From Clusia tigrina (taxonomy: Eukaryota > Arthropoda > Insecta > Diptera > Clusiidae): 64,000 bases of DNA. This document shows, one piece after another, positions 37,859 to 52,369 of this stretch. The stretch is taken from NCBI GenBank assembly GCA_920105625.2, contig OV050033.1, forward strand, positions 95,358,280-95,422,279, given 5' to 3'. The notes under the pieces were generated by a model, which saw only the letters and a list, made by a program, of their open reading frames with translations, had not been told where the DNA came from and did no database searches. Positions within the stretch are counted from its first letter, which is position 1; every line of letters begins with the position of its first letter. Position numbers and translations under genes: made by a program.

Positions 37859-40800
37859 AAATCAAACACTGATAAAACTTCAAATGGCCCTAACTTCTAT
37901 ACGGTACTTCCTACACCTATCAAAGTTTGCAACATAGAAATGCTTGTAACTTTTTACTGGAGCGTCATAAAACCTTGAAATTTTGTAACAATAAAGTACT
38001 CGAGCCTCTTGTCAATTTAAGCTATCGCTCAAAGCTAAGCTACCCACGAGGCCAAATCAAACACTGATAAAACTTCAAACGGCCCTAACTTATATACGGT
38101 ACGTCCTACACCTATCAAAGTTTGCAACATACAAATGCTTGTAACGTTTTTCTGGAGCGTCATAAAACCTTGAAATTTTGTAACAATAAAGTACTCGAGC
38201 CTCTTGTCAATTTAAGCTATCGCTCAAAGCTATGTTACCCTTGAGTCCTAAATAAAACACTGATAAAACTTCAGATGGCCTTAACTTCTATACGGTACGT
38301 CCTACACCTATCAAAGTTTGTAACATACAAATGCTTGTAACTTTTTACTGGAGCGTCATAAAACCTTGAAATTTTGTAGCAATAAAGTACTTGAGACTCT
38401 TGTCAATTTAACCTATCGCTCAAAGCTATGCTACCCTTGAGTTCCAAATCAAATACTGATAAAACTTCAAATGGCCCTAACTTCTATACGGTACGTCTTA
38501 CACCTATCACAGTTTGCAACATACAAATGCTTGTAACTTTTTACTGGAGCGTCATAAAACCTTGAAATTTTGTAACAATAAAGTACTCGAGCCTCTTGTC
38601 AATTTAAACTATCGCTCAAAGCTATGCTACCATTGAGTCCCAAATCAAACACTGATAAAACTTCAAATGGCCCTAACTTCTATACGGTACGTCCTACAAC
38701 TATCAAAGTTTGCAACATACAAATGCTTGTAACTTTTTACTGGAGCGTCATAAATCCTTGAAATTTTGTAATAATAAAGTACTCGAGCCTCTTTTTCAAT
38801 TTAAGTTATCGCTTAAAGCTATGCTACCCTTGAGTCCCAAATCAAACACTGATAAAACTTCAAATGGCGCTAACTACTATACGGTATGTCCTACACCTAT
38901 CAAAGTTTGCAACATAGAAACGCTTGAAACTTTTTACTGGAGCGTCATAAAACCTTGAAATTTTGTAACAATAAAGTACTCGAGCCTCTTGTCAATTTAA
39001 GTTATCGCTCAAAGCTATGCTACCCTTGAGTCCCAAATCAAACACTGATAAAACTTGAAATGGCCGAAACTCCTATACGGTACATCCTACACCTATCAAA
39101 GTTTGCAAGATACAAATGCTTGTAACTTTTTACTGGAGCGTCATAAAACCTTGAAATTTTGTAAAAATAAAGTACTCGAGCCTCTTGTCAATTTAAGCTA
39201 TCGCTCAAAGCTATGCTACCCTTGAGTCCCAAATCAAACACTGATAAAACTTCAATTGGCCCTAACTTCTATACGGTACGTCCTACACCTGTCAAAGCTT
39301 GCAACATACAAATGCTTGTAACTTTTTACTGGAGCGTCATAAAACCTAGAAATTTTGTAACAATAAAGTACTCGAGCCTCTTGTCAATTTAAGCTATCGC
39401 TCAAAGCTATGCTGCCCTTGAGTTCCAAATCAAACACTGATAAAACTTCAAATGGCCCTAACTTTTATACGGTACGTCTTACACCTATCACAGTTTGCAA
39501 CATACAAATGCTTGTAACTTTTTACTGGAGCGTCATAAAACCTTGAAATTTTGTAACAATAAAGTACTCGAGCCTCTTGTCAATTTAAACTATCGCTCAA
39601 AGCTATGCTACCATTGAGTCCCAAATCAATCAATGATAAAACTTCAAATGGCCCTAACTTCTATGCGGTACGTCCTACACCTATCAAAGTTTGCAACATA
39701 CAAATGCTTGTAACTTTTTACTGGAGCGTCATAAAACCTTGAAATTTTGTAACAATAAAGTACTCGAGCCTCTTGTCAATTTAAGCTATCGCTCAAACCT
39801 ATGCTACCCATGATTCCCAAATCAAACACTGATTAAACTTCAAATGGCCCTAACTTCTATACGGTACGTCCTACACCTATCAAAATTTGCAACATACAAA
39901 TGCTTGTAACTTTTTACTGGAGCGTCATAAAACCTTGAAATTTTGTAACAATAAAGTACTCGAGCCTCTTTCTCAATTTAAGTTATCGCTCAAAGCTATG
40001 CTACCCTTGAGTCCCAAATCAAACACTGATAAAACTTCAAATGGCCCTAACTCCTATACGGTACGTCCTACACCTATCAAAGTTTGCAACATAGAAATGC
40101 TTGTAACTTTTTACTGGAGCATCATAAAACCTAGAAATTTTGTAACAATAAAGTACTCGACCCTCTTGTCAATTTAAGCTATCGCTCAAAGCTATGCTAC
40201 CATTGAGTCCCAAATCAAACACTGATAAAACTTCAAATGGCCCTAACTTCTATACGGTACGTCCTACACCTATCAAAGTTTGCAACATACAAATGCTTGT
40301 AACTTTTTACTGGAGCGTCATAAAACCTTGAAATTTTGTAACAATAAAGTACTCGAGCCTCTTGTCAATTTAAGCTATCGCTCAAAGCTATGCTACCCAT
40401 GAGTCCCAAATCAAACACTGATAAAACTTCAAATGGCCCCAACTTCTATACGGTACTTTCTACACCTATCAAAGTTTGCAACATAAAAATGCTTGTAACT
40501 TTTTACTGGAGCGTCATAAAACCTTGAAATTTTGTAACAATAAAGTACTCGAGCCTCTTGTCAATTTAAGCTATAGCTCAAATCTATGCTACCCTTGAGT
40601 CCCAAATCAAACACTGATAAAACTTCAAATGGCCCTAACTTCTATACGGTACGTCCTACACCTATCTAAGTTTGCAACATACAAATGCTTGTAACTTTTT
40701 ACTGGAGCGTAATAAAACCTTGAAATTTTGTAGCAATAAAGTACTCGAGCCTCTTGTCAATTTAACCTATCGCTCAAAGCTATGCTACCCTTGAGTTCCA

Positions 40801-43800
40801 AATCAAATACTGATAAAACTTCAGATGGCCCTAACTTCTATACGGTACGTCTTACACCTATCACAGTTTGCAACATACAAATGCTTGTAACTTTTTACTG
40901 GAGCGTCATAAAACCTTGAAATTTTGTAACAGTAAAGTACTCGAGCCTCTTGTCAATTTAAACTATCGCTCAAAGCTATGCTACCATTGAGTCCCAAATC
41001 AAACACTGATAAAACTTCAAATGGCCCTAACTTCCATACGGTACGTCCTACACCTATCAAAGTTTGCAACATACAAATGCTTGTAACTTTTTACTGGAGC
41101 GTCATAAAACCTTGAAATTTTTTAACAATAAACTACTCGAGCCTCTTGTCAATTTAAGCTATCGCTCAAAGCTATGCTACCCATGAGTCCCAAATCAAAC
41201 ACTGATAAAACTTCAAATGGCCCTAACTTCTATACGGTACGTCCTAAGACTATCAAAGTTTGCAACATACAAATGCTTGTAACTTTTTACTGGAACGTCA
41301 TAAATCCTTGAAATTTTGTAATAATAAATTACTCGAGCCTCTTTTTCAATTTAAGTTATCGCTCATAGCTATGCTACCCTTGAGTCCCAAATCAAACACT
41401 GATAAAACTTCAAATGGCGCTAACTACTATACGGTATGTCCTTCACCTATCAAAGTTTGCACCATAGAAACGCTTGAAACTTTTTACTGGAGCGTCATAA
41501 AACCTTGAAATTTTGTAACAATAAAGTACTCGAGCCTCTTGTAAATTTAAATTATCGCTCAAAGCTATGCTACCCTTGAGTCCCAAATCAAACACTGATA
41601 AAACTTCAAATGGCCGAAACTCCTATACGGTACATCCTACACCTATCAAAGTTTGCAAGATACAAATGCTTGTAACTTTTTACTGGAGCGTAATAAAACC
41701 TTGAAATTTTGTAAACATAAAGTACTCGAGCCTCTTGTCAATTTAAGCTATCGCTCAAAGCTATGCTACCCTTGAGTCCCAAATCAAACACTGATAAAAC
41801 TTCAAATGGCCCTAACTTCTATACGGTACGTCTTACTCCTATCACAGTTTGCAACATACAAATGCTTGTAACTTTTTACTGGAGCGTCATAAAACCTTGA
41901 AATTTTGTATCAATAAAGTACTCGAGCCTCTTGTCAATTTAAACTATCGCTCAAAGCTATGCTACCATTGAGTCCCAAATCAAACACTGATAAAACTTCA
42001 AATGGCCCTAACTCCTATACGGTCCGTCCTACACCTATCAAAGTTTGCAACATAGAAATGCTTGTAACTTTTTACTGGAGCGTCATAAAATCTTGAAATT
42101 TTGTAACAATAAAGTACTCGAGCCTCTTGTCAATTGAAGTTATCGCTCAAAGCTATGCTACCCTTGACTCCCAAATCAAACACTGATAAAACTTCAAATG
42201 GCCCTAACTCCTATACGGTACATCCTACACCTATCAAAGTTTGCAACATACAAATGCGTGTAACTTTTTAATGGAGCGTCATAAAACCTTGAAATTTTAT
42301 AACAATAAATTACTCGAGCCTCTTGTCAATTTAAGCTATCGCTCAAAGCTATGCTACCCTTGAGTCCCAAATCAAACACTGATAAAACTTCAAATGGCCT
42401 TAACTTCTATACGGTACGTCCTACACCTATCAAAGTTTGCAACATACAAATGCTTGTAACTTTTTACTGGAGCGTCATAAAACCTTTTTGTAACAATAAA
42501 GTACTCGAGCCTCTTGTCAATTTAAGCTATCGCTCAAAGCTATGCTTCCGTTGAGTTCCAAATCAAACACTGATAAAACTTCAAATGGCCCTAACTCCTG
42601 TACGGTACGTCCTACACCTATCAAAGTTTGCAACATAGAAATGCTTGTAACTTTTTACTGGAGCGTCATAAAACCTTGAAATTTTGGAACAATAAAGTAC
42701 TCGAGCCTCTTGTCAATTTAAGCTATCGCTCAAAGCTATGCTACCATTGAGTCCCAAATCAAACACTGATAAAACTTCAAATGGCCCTAACTTCTATACG
42801 GTACGTCCTACAACTATAAAAGTGTGCAACATACAAATGCTTGTAACTTTTTACTGGAGCGTCATAAAACCTTGAAATTTTGTAACAATAAAGTACTCGA
42901 GCCTCTTGTCAATTTAAGCTATCGCTCAAAGCTATGCTACCCATGAGTCCCAAATCAAACACTGATAAAACTTCAAATGGCCCTAACTTCTATACGGTAC
43001 GTCCAACAACTATCAAATTTTGCAACCTACAAATGCTTGTAACTTTTCACTGGAGCGTCATAAAACCTTGAAATTTTGTAACAATAAAGTACTCGAGCCT
43101 CTTTTTCAATTTAAGTTATCGCTCAAAGCTATGCTACCCTTGAGTCCCAAATCAAACACTGATAAAACTTCAAATGGGCCTAACTCCTATACGGTACGTC
43201 CTACAACTATCAAAGTTTGCAACATAGAAACGCTTGTAACTTTTTACTGGAGCGTCATAAAACCTTGAAATTTTGTAAAAATAAAGTACTCGAGCCTCTT
43301 GTCAATTTAAGTTATTGCTCAAAGCTATGCTACCCTTGAGTCCCAAATCAAACACTGATAAAACTTCAAATGGCCCTGACTCCTATACGGTACGTCCTAC
43401 ACCTATCAAAGTTTGCAACATAGAAATGCTTGTAACTTTTTAATGGAGCGACATAAAACCTTGAAATTTTGTAACAATAAAGTACTCGAGCCTCTTGTCA
43501 ATTTAAGCTATCGCTCAAAGCTATGCTACCCTTGAGTCCCAAATCAAACACTGATAAAACTTCAAATGGCCTTAACTTCTACACGGTACGTCCTACAACT
43601 ATCAAAGTTTGCAACATACAAATGCTTGTAACTTTTTACTGGAGCGTCATAAAACCTTGAAATTTTGTAACAATAAAGTACTCGAGCCTCTTTTTCAATT
43701 TAAGTTATCGCTCAAAGCTATGCTACCCTGGAGTCCCAAATCAAACACTGATAAAACTTCAGATGGCCTTAACTTCTATACGGTACGTCCTACACCTATC

Positions 43801-46549
43801 AAAATTTGTAACATACAAATGCTTGTAACTTTTTACTGGAGCGTCATAAAACCTTGAAATTTTGTAACAATAAAGTACTCGAGCCTCTTTTTCAATTTAA
43901 GTTATCGCTCAAATCTATACTACCCTTGAGTCCCAAATCAAACACTGATAAAACTTCAAATGGCCCTAACTTCCATACGGTACGTCCTACACCTATCAAA
44001 GTTTGCAACATACAAATGCTTGTAACTTTTTACTGGAGCGTCATAAAACCTTGAAATTTTTTAACAATAAACTACTCGAGCCTCTTGTCAATTTAAGCTA
44101 TCGCTCAAAGCTATGCTACCCTGGAGTCCCAAATCAAACACTGATAAAACTTCAAATGGCCCTAACTTCTATACGGTACTTCCTACACCTATCAAAGTTT
44201 GCAACATAGAAATGCTTGTAACTTTTTACTGGAGCGTCATAAAACCTTGAAATTTTGTAACAATAAAGTACTCGAGCCTCTTGTCAATTTAAGCTATCGC
44301 TCAAAGCTAAGCTACCCACGAGGCCAAATCAAACACTGATAAAACTTCAAACGGCCCTAACTTCTATACGGTACGTCCTACACCTATCAAAGTTTGCAAC
44401 ATACAAATGCTTGTAACGTTTTTCTGGAGCGTCATAAAACCTTGAAATTTTGTAACAATAAAGTACTCGAGCCTCTTGTCAATTTAAGCTATCGCTCAAA
44501 GCTATGTTACCCTTGAGTCCTAAATAAAACACTGATAAAACTTCAGATGGCCTTAACTTCTATACGGTACGTCCTACACCTATCAAAGTTTGTAACATAC
44601 AAATGCTTGTAACTTTTTACTGGAGCGTCATAAAACCTTGAAATTTTGTAGCAATAAAGTACTTGAGACTCTTGTCAATTTAACCTATCGCTCAAAGCTA
44701 TGCTACCCTTGAGTTCCAAATCAAATACTGATAAAACTTCAAATGGCCCTAACTTCTATACGGTACGTCTTACACCTATCACAGTTTGCAACATACAAAT
44801 GCTTGTAACTTTTTACTGGAGCGTCATAAAACCTTGAAATTTTGTAACAATAAAGTACTCGAGCCTCTTGTCAATTTAAACTATCGCTCAAAGCTATGCT
44901 ACCATTGAGTCCCAAATCAAACACTGATAAAACTTCAAATGGCCCTAACTTCTATACGGTACGTCCTACAACTATCAAAGTTTGCAACATACAAATGCTT
45001 GTAACTTTTTACTGGAGCGTCATAAATCCTTGAAATTTTGTAATAATAAAGTACTCGAGCCTCTTTTTCAATTTAAGTTATCGCTTAAAGCTATGCTACC
45101 CTTGAGTCCCAAATCAAACACTGATAAAACTTCAAATGGCGCTAACTACTATACGGTATGTCCTACACCTATCAAAGTTTGCAACATAGAAACGCTTGAA
45201 ACTTTTTACTGGAGCGTCATAAAACCTTGAAATTTTGTAACAATAAAGTACTCGAGCCTCTTGTCAATTTAAGTTATCGCTCAAAGCTATGCTACCCTTG
45301 AGTCCCAAATCAAACACTGATAAAACTTGAAATGGCCGAAACTCCTATACGGTACATCCTACACCTATCAAAGTTTGCAAGATACAAATGCTTGTAACTT
45401 TTTACTGGAGCGTCATAAAACCTTGAAATTTTGTAAAAATAAAGTACTCGAGCCTCTTGTCAATTTAAGCTATCGCTCAAAGCTATGCTACCCTTGAGTC
45501 CCAAATCAAACACTGATAAAACTTCAATTGGCCCTAACTTCTATACGGTACGTCCTACACCTGTCAAAGCTTGCAACATACAAATGCTTGTAACTTTTTA
45601 CTGGAGCGTCATAAAACCTAGAAATTTTGTAACAATAAAGTACTCGAGCCTCTTGTCAATTTAAGCTATCGCTCAAAGCTATGCTGCCCTTGAGTTCCAA
45701 ATCAAACACTGATAAAACTTCAAATGGCCCTAACTTTTATACGGTACGTCTTACACCTATCACAGTTTGCAACATACAAATGCTTGTAACTTTTTACTGG
45801 AGCGTCATAAAACCTTGAAATTTTGTAACAATAAAGTACTCGAGCCTCTTGTCAATTTAAACTATCGCTCAAAGCTATGCTACCATTGAGTCCCAAATCA
45901 ATCAATGATAAAACTTCAAATGGCCCTAACTTCTATGCGGTACGTCCTACACCTATCAAAGTTTGCAACATACAAATGCTTGTAACTTTTTACTGGAGCG
46001 TCATAAAACCTTGAAATTTTGTAACAATAAAGTACTCGAGCCTCTTGTCAATTTAAGCTATCGCTCAAACCTATGCTACCCATGATTCCCAAATCAAACA
46101 CTGATTAAACTTCAAATGGCCCTAACTTCTATACGGTACGTCCTACACCTATCAAAATTTGCAACATACAAATGCTTGTAACTTTTTACTGGAGCGTCAT
46201 AAAACCTTGAAATTTTGTAACAATAAAGTACTCGAGCCTCTTTCTCAATTTAAGTTATCGCTCAAAGCTATGCTACCCTTGAGTCCCAAATCAAACACTG
46301 ATAAAACTTCAAATGGCCCTAACTCCTATACGGTACGTCCTACACCTATCAAAGTTTGCAACATAGAAATGCTTGTAACTTTTTACTGGAGCATCATAAA
46401 ACCTAGAAATTTTGTAACAATAAAGTACTCGACCCTCTTGTCAATTTAAGCTATCGCTCAAAGCTATGCTACCATTGAGTCCCAAATCAAACACTGATAA
46501 AACTTCAAATGGCCCTAACTTCTATACGGTACGTCCTACACCTATCAAA
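37859..46549 (+). repeat. Middle-zone higher-order repeat, copy II
   Basis: Copy II aligns with 28450-37140 at 9,409 bp. Its start differs from copy I in one monomer ('cccatgag' against 'ccctggag'), and a monomer pair is lost near 46560 relative to the 40.3 kb region. It is flanked on both sides by partial copies, so exchange has happened more than once. Confidence 0.83.
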
Positions 46550-46569
46550 GTTTGCAACATACAAATGCT

Positions 46570-49540
46570 TGTAACTTTTTACTGGAGCGTAATAAAACCT
46601 TGAAATTTTGTAGCAATAAAGTACTCGAGCCTCTTGTCAATTTAACCTATCGCTCAAAGCTATGCTACCCTTGAGTTCCAAATCAAATACTGATAAAACT
46701 TCAGATGGCCCTAACTTCTATACGGTACGTCTTACACCTATCACAGTTTGCAACATACAAATGCTTGTAACTTTTTACTGGAGCGTCATAAAACCTTGAA
46801 ATTTTGTAACAGTAAAGTACTCGAGCCTCTTGTCAATTTAAACTATCGCTCAAAGCTATGCTACCATTGACTCCCAAATCAAACACTGATAAAACTTCAA
46901 ATGGCCCTAACTTCCATACGGTACGTCCTACACCTATCAAAGTTTGCAACATACAAATGCTTGTAACTTTTTACTGGAGCGTCATAAAACCTTGAAATTT
47001 TTTAACAATAAACTACTCGAGCCTCTTGTCAATTTAAGCTATCGCTCAAAGCTATGCTACCCATGAGTCCCAAATCAAACACTGATAAAACTTCAAATGG
47101 CCCTAACTTCTATACGGTACGTCCTAAGACTATCAAAGTTTGCAACATACAAATGCTTGTAACTTTTTACTGGAACGTCATAAATCCTTGAAATTTTGTA
47201 ATAATAAATTACTCGAGCTTCTTTTTCAATTTAAGTTATCGCTCATAGCTATGCTACCGTTGAGTCCCAAATCAAACACTGATAAAACTTCAAATGGCGC
47301 TAACTACTATACGGTATGTCCTTCACCTATCAAAGTTTGCACCATAGAAACGCTTGAAACTTTTTACTGGAGCGTCATAAAACCTTGAAATTTTGTAACA
47401 ATAAAGTACTCGAGCCTCTTGTAAATTTAAATTATCGCTCAAAGCTATGCTACCCTTGAGTCCCAAATCAAACACTGATAAAACTTCAAATGGCCGAAAC
47501 TCCTATACGGTACATCCTACACCTATCAAAGTTTGCAAGATACAAATGCTTGTAACTTTTTACTGGAGCGTAATAAAACCTTGAAATTTTGTAAACATAA
47601 AGTACTCGAGCCTCTTGTCAATTTAAGCTATCGCTCAAAGCTATGCTACCCTTGAGTCCCAAATCAAACACTGATAAAACTTCAAATGGCCCTAACTTCT
47701 ATACGGTACGTCTTACTCCTATCACAGTTTGCAACATACAAATGCTTGTAACTTTTTACTGGAGCGTCATAAAACCTTGAAATTTTGTAACAATAAAGTA
47801 CTCGAGCCTCTTGTCAATTTAAACTATCGCTCAAAGCTATGCTACCATTGAGTCCCAAATCAAACACTGATAAAACTTCAAATGGCCCTAACTCCTATAC
47901 GGTCCGTCCTACACCTATCAAAGTTTGCAACATAGAAATGCTTGTAACTTTTTACTGGAGCGTCATAAAATCTTGAAATTTTGTAACAATAAAGTACTCG
48001 AGCCTCTTGTCAATTGAAGTTATCGCTCAAAGCTATGCTACCCTTGACTCCCAAATCAAACACTGATAAAACTTCAAATGGCCCTAACTCCTATACGGTA
48101 CATCCTACACCTATCAAAGTTTGCAACATACAAATGCGTGTAACTTTTTAATGGAGCGTCATAAAACCTTGAAATTTTATAACAATAAATTACTCGAGCC
48201 TCTTGTCAATTTAAGCTATCGCTCAAAGCTATGCTACCCTTGAGTCCCAAATCAAACACTGATAAAACTTCAAATGGCCTTAACTTCTATACGGTACGTC
48301 CTACACCTATCAAAGTTTGCAACATACAAATGCTTGTAACTTTTTACTGGAGCGTCATAAAACCTTTTTGTAACAATAAAGTACTCGAGCCTCTTGTCAA
48401 TTTAAGCTATCGCTCAAAGCTATGCTTCCGTTGAGTTCCAAATCAAACACTGATAAAACTTCAAATGGCCCTAACTCCTGTACGGTACGTCCTACACCTA
48501 TCAAAGTTTGCAACATAGAAATGCTTGTAACTTTTTACTGGAGCGTCATAAAACCTTGAAATTTTGGAACAATAAAGTACTCGAGCCTCTTGTCAATTTA
48601 AGCTATCGCTCAAAGCTATGCTACCATTGAGTCCCAAATCAAACACTGATAAAACTTCAAATGGCCCTAACTTCTATACGGTAGGTCCTACAACTATAAA
48701 AGTGTGCAACATACAAATGCTTGTAACTTTTTACTGGAGCGTCATAAAACCTTGAAATTTTGTAACAATAAAGTACTCGAGCCTCTTGTCAATTTAAGCT
48801 ATCGCTCAAAGCTATGCTACCCATGAGTCCCAAATCAAACACTGATAAAACTTCAAATGGCCCTAACTTCTATACGGTACGTCCAACAACTATCAAATTT
48901 TGCAACCTACAAATGCTTGTAACTTTTCACTGGAGCGTCATAAAACCTTGAAATTTTGTAACAATAAAGTACTCGAGCCTCTTTTTCAATTTAAGTTATC
49001 GCTCAAAGCTATGCTACCCTTGAGTCCCAAATCAAACACTGATAAAACTTCAAATGGGCCTAACTCCTATACGGTACGTCCTACAACTATCAAAGTTTGC
49101 AACATAGAAACGCTTGTAACTTTTTACTGGAGCGTCATAAAACCTTGAAATTTTGTAAAAATAAAGTACTCGAGCCTCTTGTCAATTTAAGTTATTGCTC
49201 AAAGCTATGCTACCCTTGAGTCCCAAATCAAACACTGATAAAACTTCAAATGGCCCTGACTCCTATACGGTACGTCCTACACCTATCAAAGTTTGCAACA
49301 TAGAAATGCTTGTAACTTTTTAATGGAGCGACATAAAACCTTGAAATTTTGTAACAATAAAGTACTCGAGCCTCTTGTCAATTTAAGCTATCGCTCAAAG
49401 CTATGCTACCCTTGAGTCCCAAATCAAACACTGATAAAACTTCAAATGGCCTTAACTTCTACACGGTACGTCCTACAACTATCAAAGTTTGCAACATACA
49501 AATGCTTGTAACTTTTTACTGGAGCGTCATAAAACCTTGA
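46570..49540 (+). repeat. Middle-zone higher-order repeat, partial copy III
   Basis: This is a third copy of the 40.7-43.65 kb segment at an offset of 5,880 bp (exactly 30 x 196), with shared rare variants including 'aaacctttttgtaac' (48362), 'tcctgtacgg' and 'caacctacaaatg'. It changes to a more diverged relative of the 29.6-30.7 kb monomers after about 49,560. Confidence 0.85.
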
Positions 49541-52369
49541 AATTTTGTAACAATAAAGTACTCGAGCCTCTTGTCAATTTAATCTATCGCTCAAAGCTAT
49601 GCTACCATTGAGTCCCAAATCAAACACTGATAAAACTTCAAATGGCCCTAACTTCCATACGGTACGTCCTACACCTATCAAAGTTTGCAACATACAAATG
49701 CTTGTAACTTTTTACTGGAGCGTCATAAAACCTTGAAATTTTGTAACAATAAAGTACTCGAGCCTCTTGTCAATTTAAGTTATCGCTCAAAGCTATGCTA
49801 CCCTTGAGTCCCAAATCAAACACTGATAAAACTTCAAATGGCCGAAACTCCTATACGGTACATCCTACACCTATCAAAGTTTGCAAGATACAAATGCTTG
49901 TAACTTTTTACTGGAGCGTCATAAAACCTTGAAATTTTGTAAAAATAAAGTACTCGAGCCTCTTGTCAATTGAAGCTATCGCTCAAAGCTATGCTACCCT
50001 TGAGTCCCAAATCAAACACTGATAAAACTTCAAATGGCTCTAACTTCTATACGGTACGTCCTACACCTGTCAAAGTTTGCAACATACAAATGCTTGTAAC
50101 TTTTTACTGGAGCGTCATAAAACCTAGAAATTTTGTAACAATAAAGTACTCGAGCCTCTTGTTAATTTAAGCTATCGCTCAAAGCTATGCTGCCCTTGAG
50201 TTCCAAATCAAACACTTATAAAACTTCAAATGGCCCTAACTTCTATACGGTACGTCTTACACCTATCACAGTTTGCAACATACAAATGCTTGTAACTTTT
50301 TACTGGAGCGTCATAAAACGTTGAAATTTTGTAACAATAAAGTACTCGAGCCTCTTGTCAATTTAAACTATCGCTCAAAGCTATGCTACCATTGAGTCCC
50401 AAATCAATCACTGATAAAACTTCAAATGGCCCTAACTTCTATGCGGTACGTCCTGCACCTATCAAAGTTTGCAACATACAAATGCTTGTAACTTTTTACT
50501 GGAGCGTCATAAAACCTTGAAATTTTGTAACAATAAAGTACTCGAGCCTCTTGTCAATTTAAGCTATCGCTCAAAGCTATGCTACCCATGATTCCCAAAT
50601 CAAACACTGATTAAACTTCAAATGGCCCTAACTTCTATATGGTACGTCCTACACCTATCAAAGTTTGCAACATACAAATACTTGTAACTTTTTACTGGAG
50701 CGTCATAAAACCTTGAAATTTTGTAACAATAAAGTACTCGAGCCTCTTTCTCAATTTAAGTTATCGCTCAAAGCTATGCTACCCTTGAGTCCCAAATCAA
50801 ACACTGATAAAACTTCAAATGGCCCTAACTCCTATACGGTACCGTCCTACACCTATCAAAGTTTGCAACATAGAAATGCTTGTAACTTTTTACTGGAGCG
50901 TCATAAAACCTTGAAATTTTGTAACAATAAAGTACTCGAGCCTCTTGTCAATTGAAGTTATCGCTCAAAGCTATGCTACCCTTGAGTCCCAAATCAAACA
51001 CTGATAAAACTTCAAGTGTCCTTAACTCCTATACGGTACATCCTACACCTATCAAAGGTTGCAACATGCAAATGCGTGTAACTTTTTAATGGAGCGTCAT
51101 ATAACCTTGAAATTTTGTAACAATAAATTACTCGAGCCTCTTGTCAATTTAAGCTATCGCTCAAAGCTATGCTACCCTTGAGTCCCAAATCAAACACTGA
51201 TAAAGCTTCAAATGGCCTTAACTTCTATACGGTACGTCCTACACCTATCAAAGTTTGCAACATACAAATGCTTGTAACTTTTTACTGGAGCGTCATAAAA
51301 CCTTTTTGTAACAATAAAGTACTCGAGCCTCTTGTCAATTTAAGCTATCGCTCAAAGCTATGCTTCCGTTGAGTTCCAAATCAAACACTGATAAAACTTC
51401 AAATGGCCCTAACTCCTATACGGTACGTCCTACACCTATCAAAATTTGCAACATACAAATGCTTGTAACTTTTTACTGGAGCGTCATATAACCTTGAAAT
51501 TTTGTAACAATAAAGTACTCGAGCCTCTTGTCAATTTAAGCTATCGCTCAAAGCTATGCTACCCTTGAGTCCCAAATCAAACACTGATAAAACTTTAAAT
51601 GACCCTAACTTCTATACGGTACGTCCTACACCTATCAAAATTTGCAACATACAAATGCTTGTAACTTTTTACTGGAGCGTCATAGAACCTTGAAATTTTG
51701 TAACAATAAAGTACTCGAGCCTCTTGTCAATTTAAGCTATCGCTCAAATCTATGCTACCCTTGAGTTCCAAATCAAACACTGATAAAACTTCAAATGGCC
51801 CTAACTTCTATACGGTAGGTCTTACACCTATCACAGTTTGCAACATACAAATGCTTGTAACTTTTTACTGGAGCGTCATAAAACCTTGAAATTTTGTAAC
51901 AATAAAATACTCGAGCCTCTTGTCAATTTAAGCTATCGCTCAAAGCTATGCTACCCTTGAGTTCCAAATCAAACACTGATAAAACTTCAAATGGCCCTAA
52001 TTTCTATACGGTACGTCCTTCTCCTATCACAGTTTGCAACATACAAATGCTTGTAACTTTTTACTGGAGCGTCATAAAACCTTGCAATTTTGTAACAATA
52101 AAGTACTCGAGCCTCTTGTCAATTTGAACTATCGCTCAAAGCTATGCTACCATTGAGTCCTAAATCAAACACTGATAAAACTTCAAATGGCCCTAACTTC
52201 TATGCGGTACGTCCTACACCTATCAAAGTTTGCAACATACAAATGCTTGTAACTTTTTACTGGAGCGTCATAAAACCTTGAAATTTTGTAACAATAAAGT
52301 ACTCGAGCCTCTTGTCAATTTAAGCTATCGCTCAAAGCTATGCTACCCTTGAGTTCCAAATCAAACACT

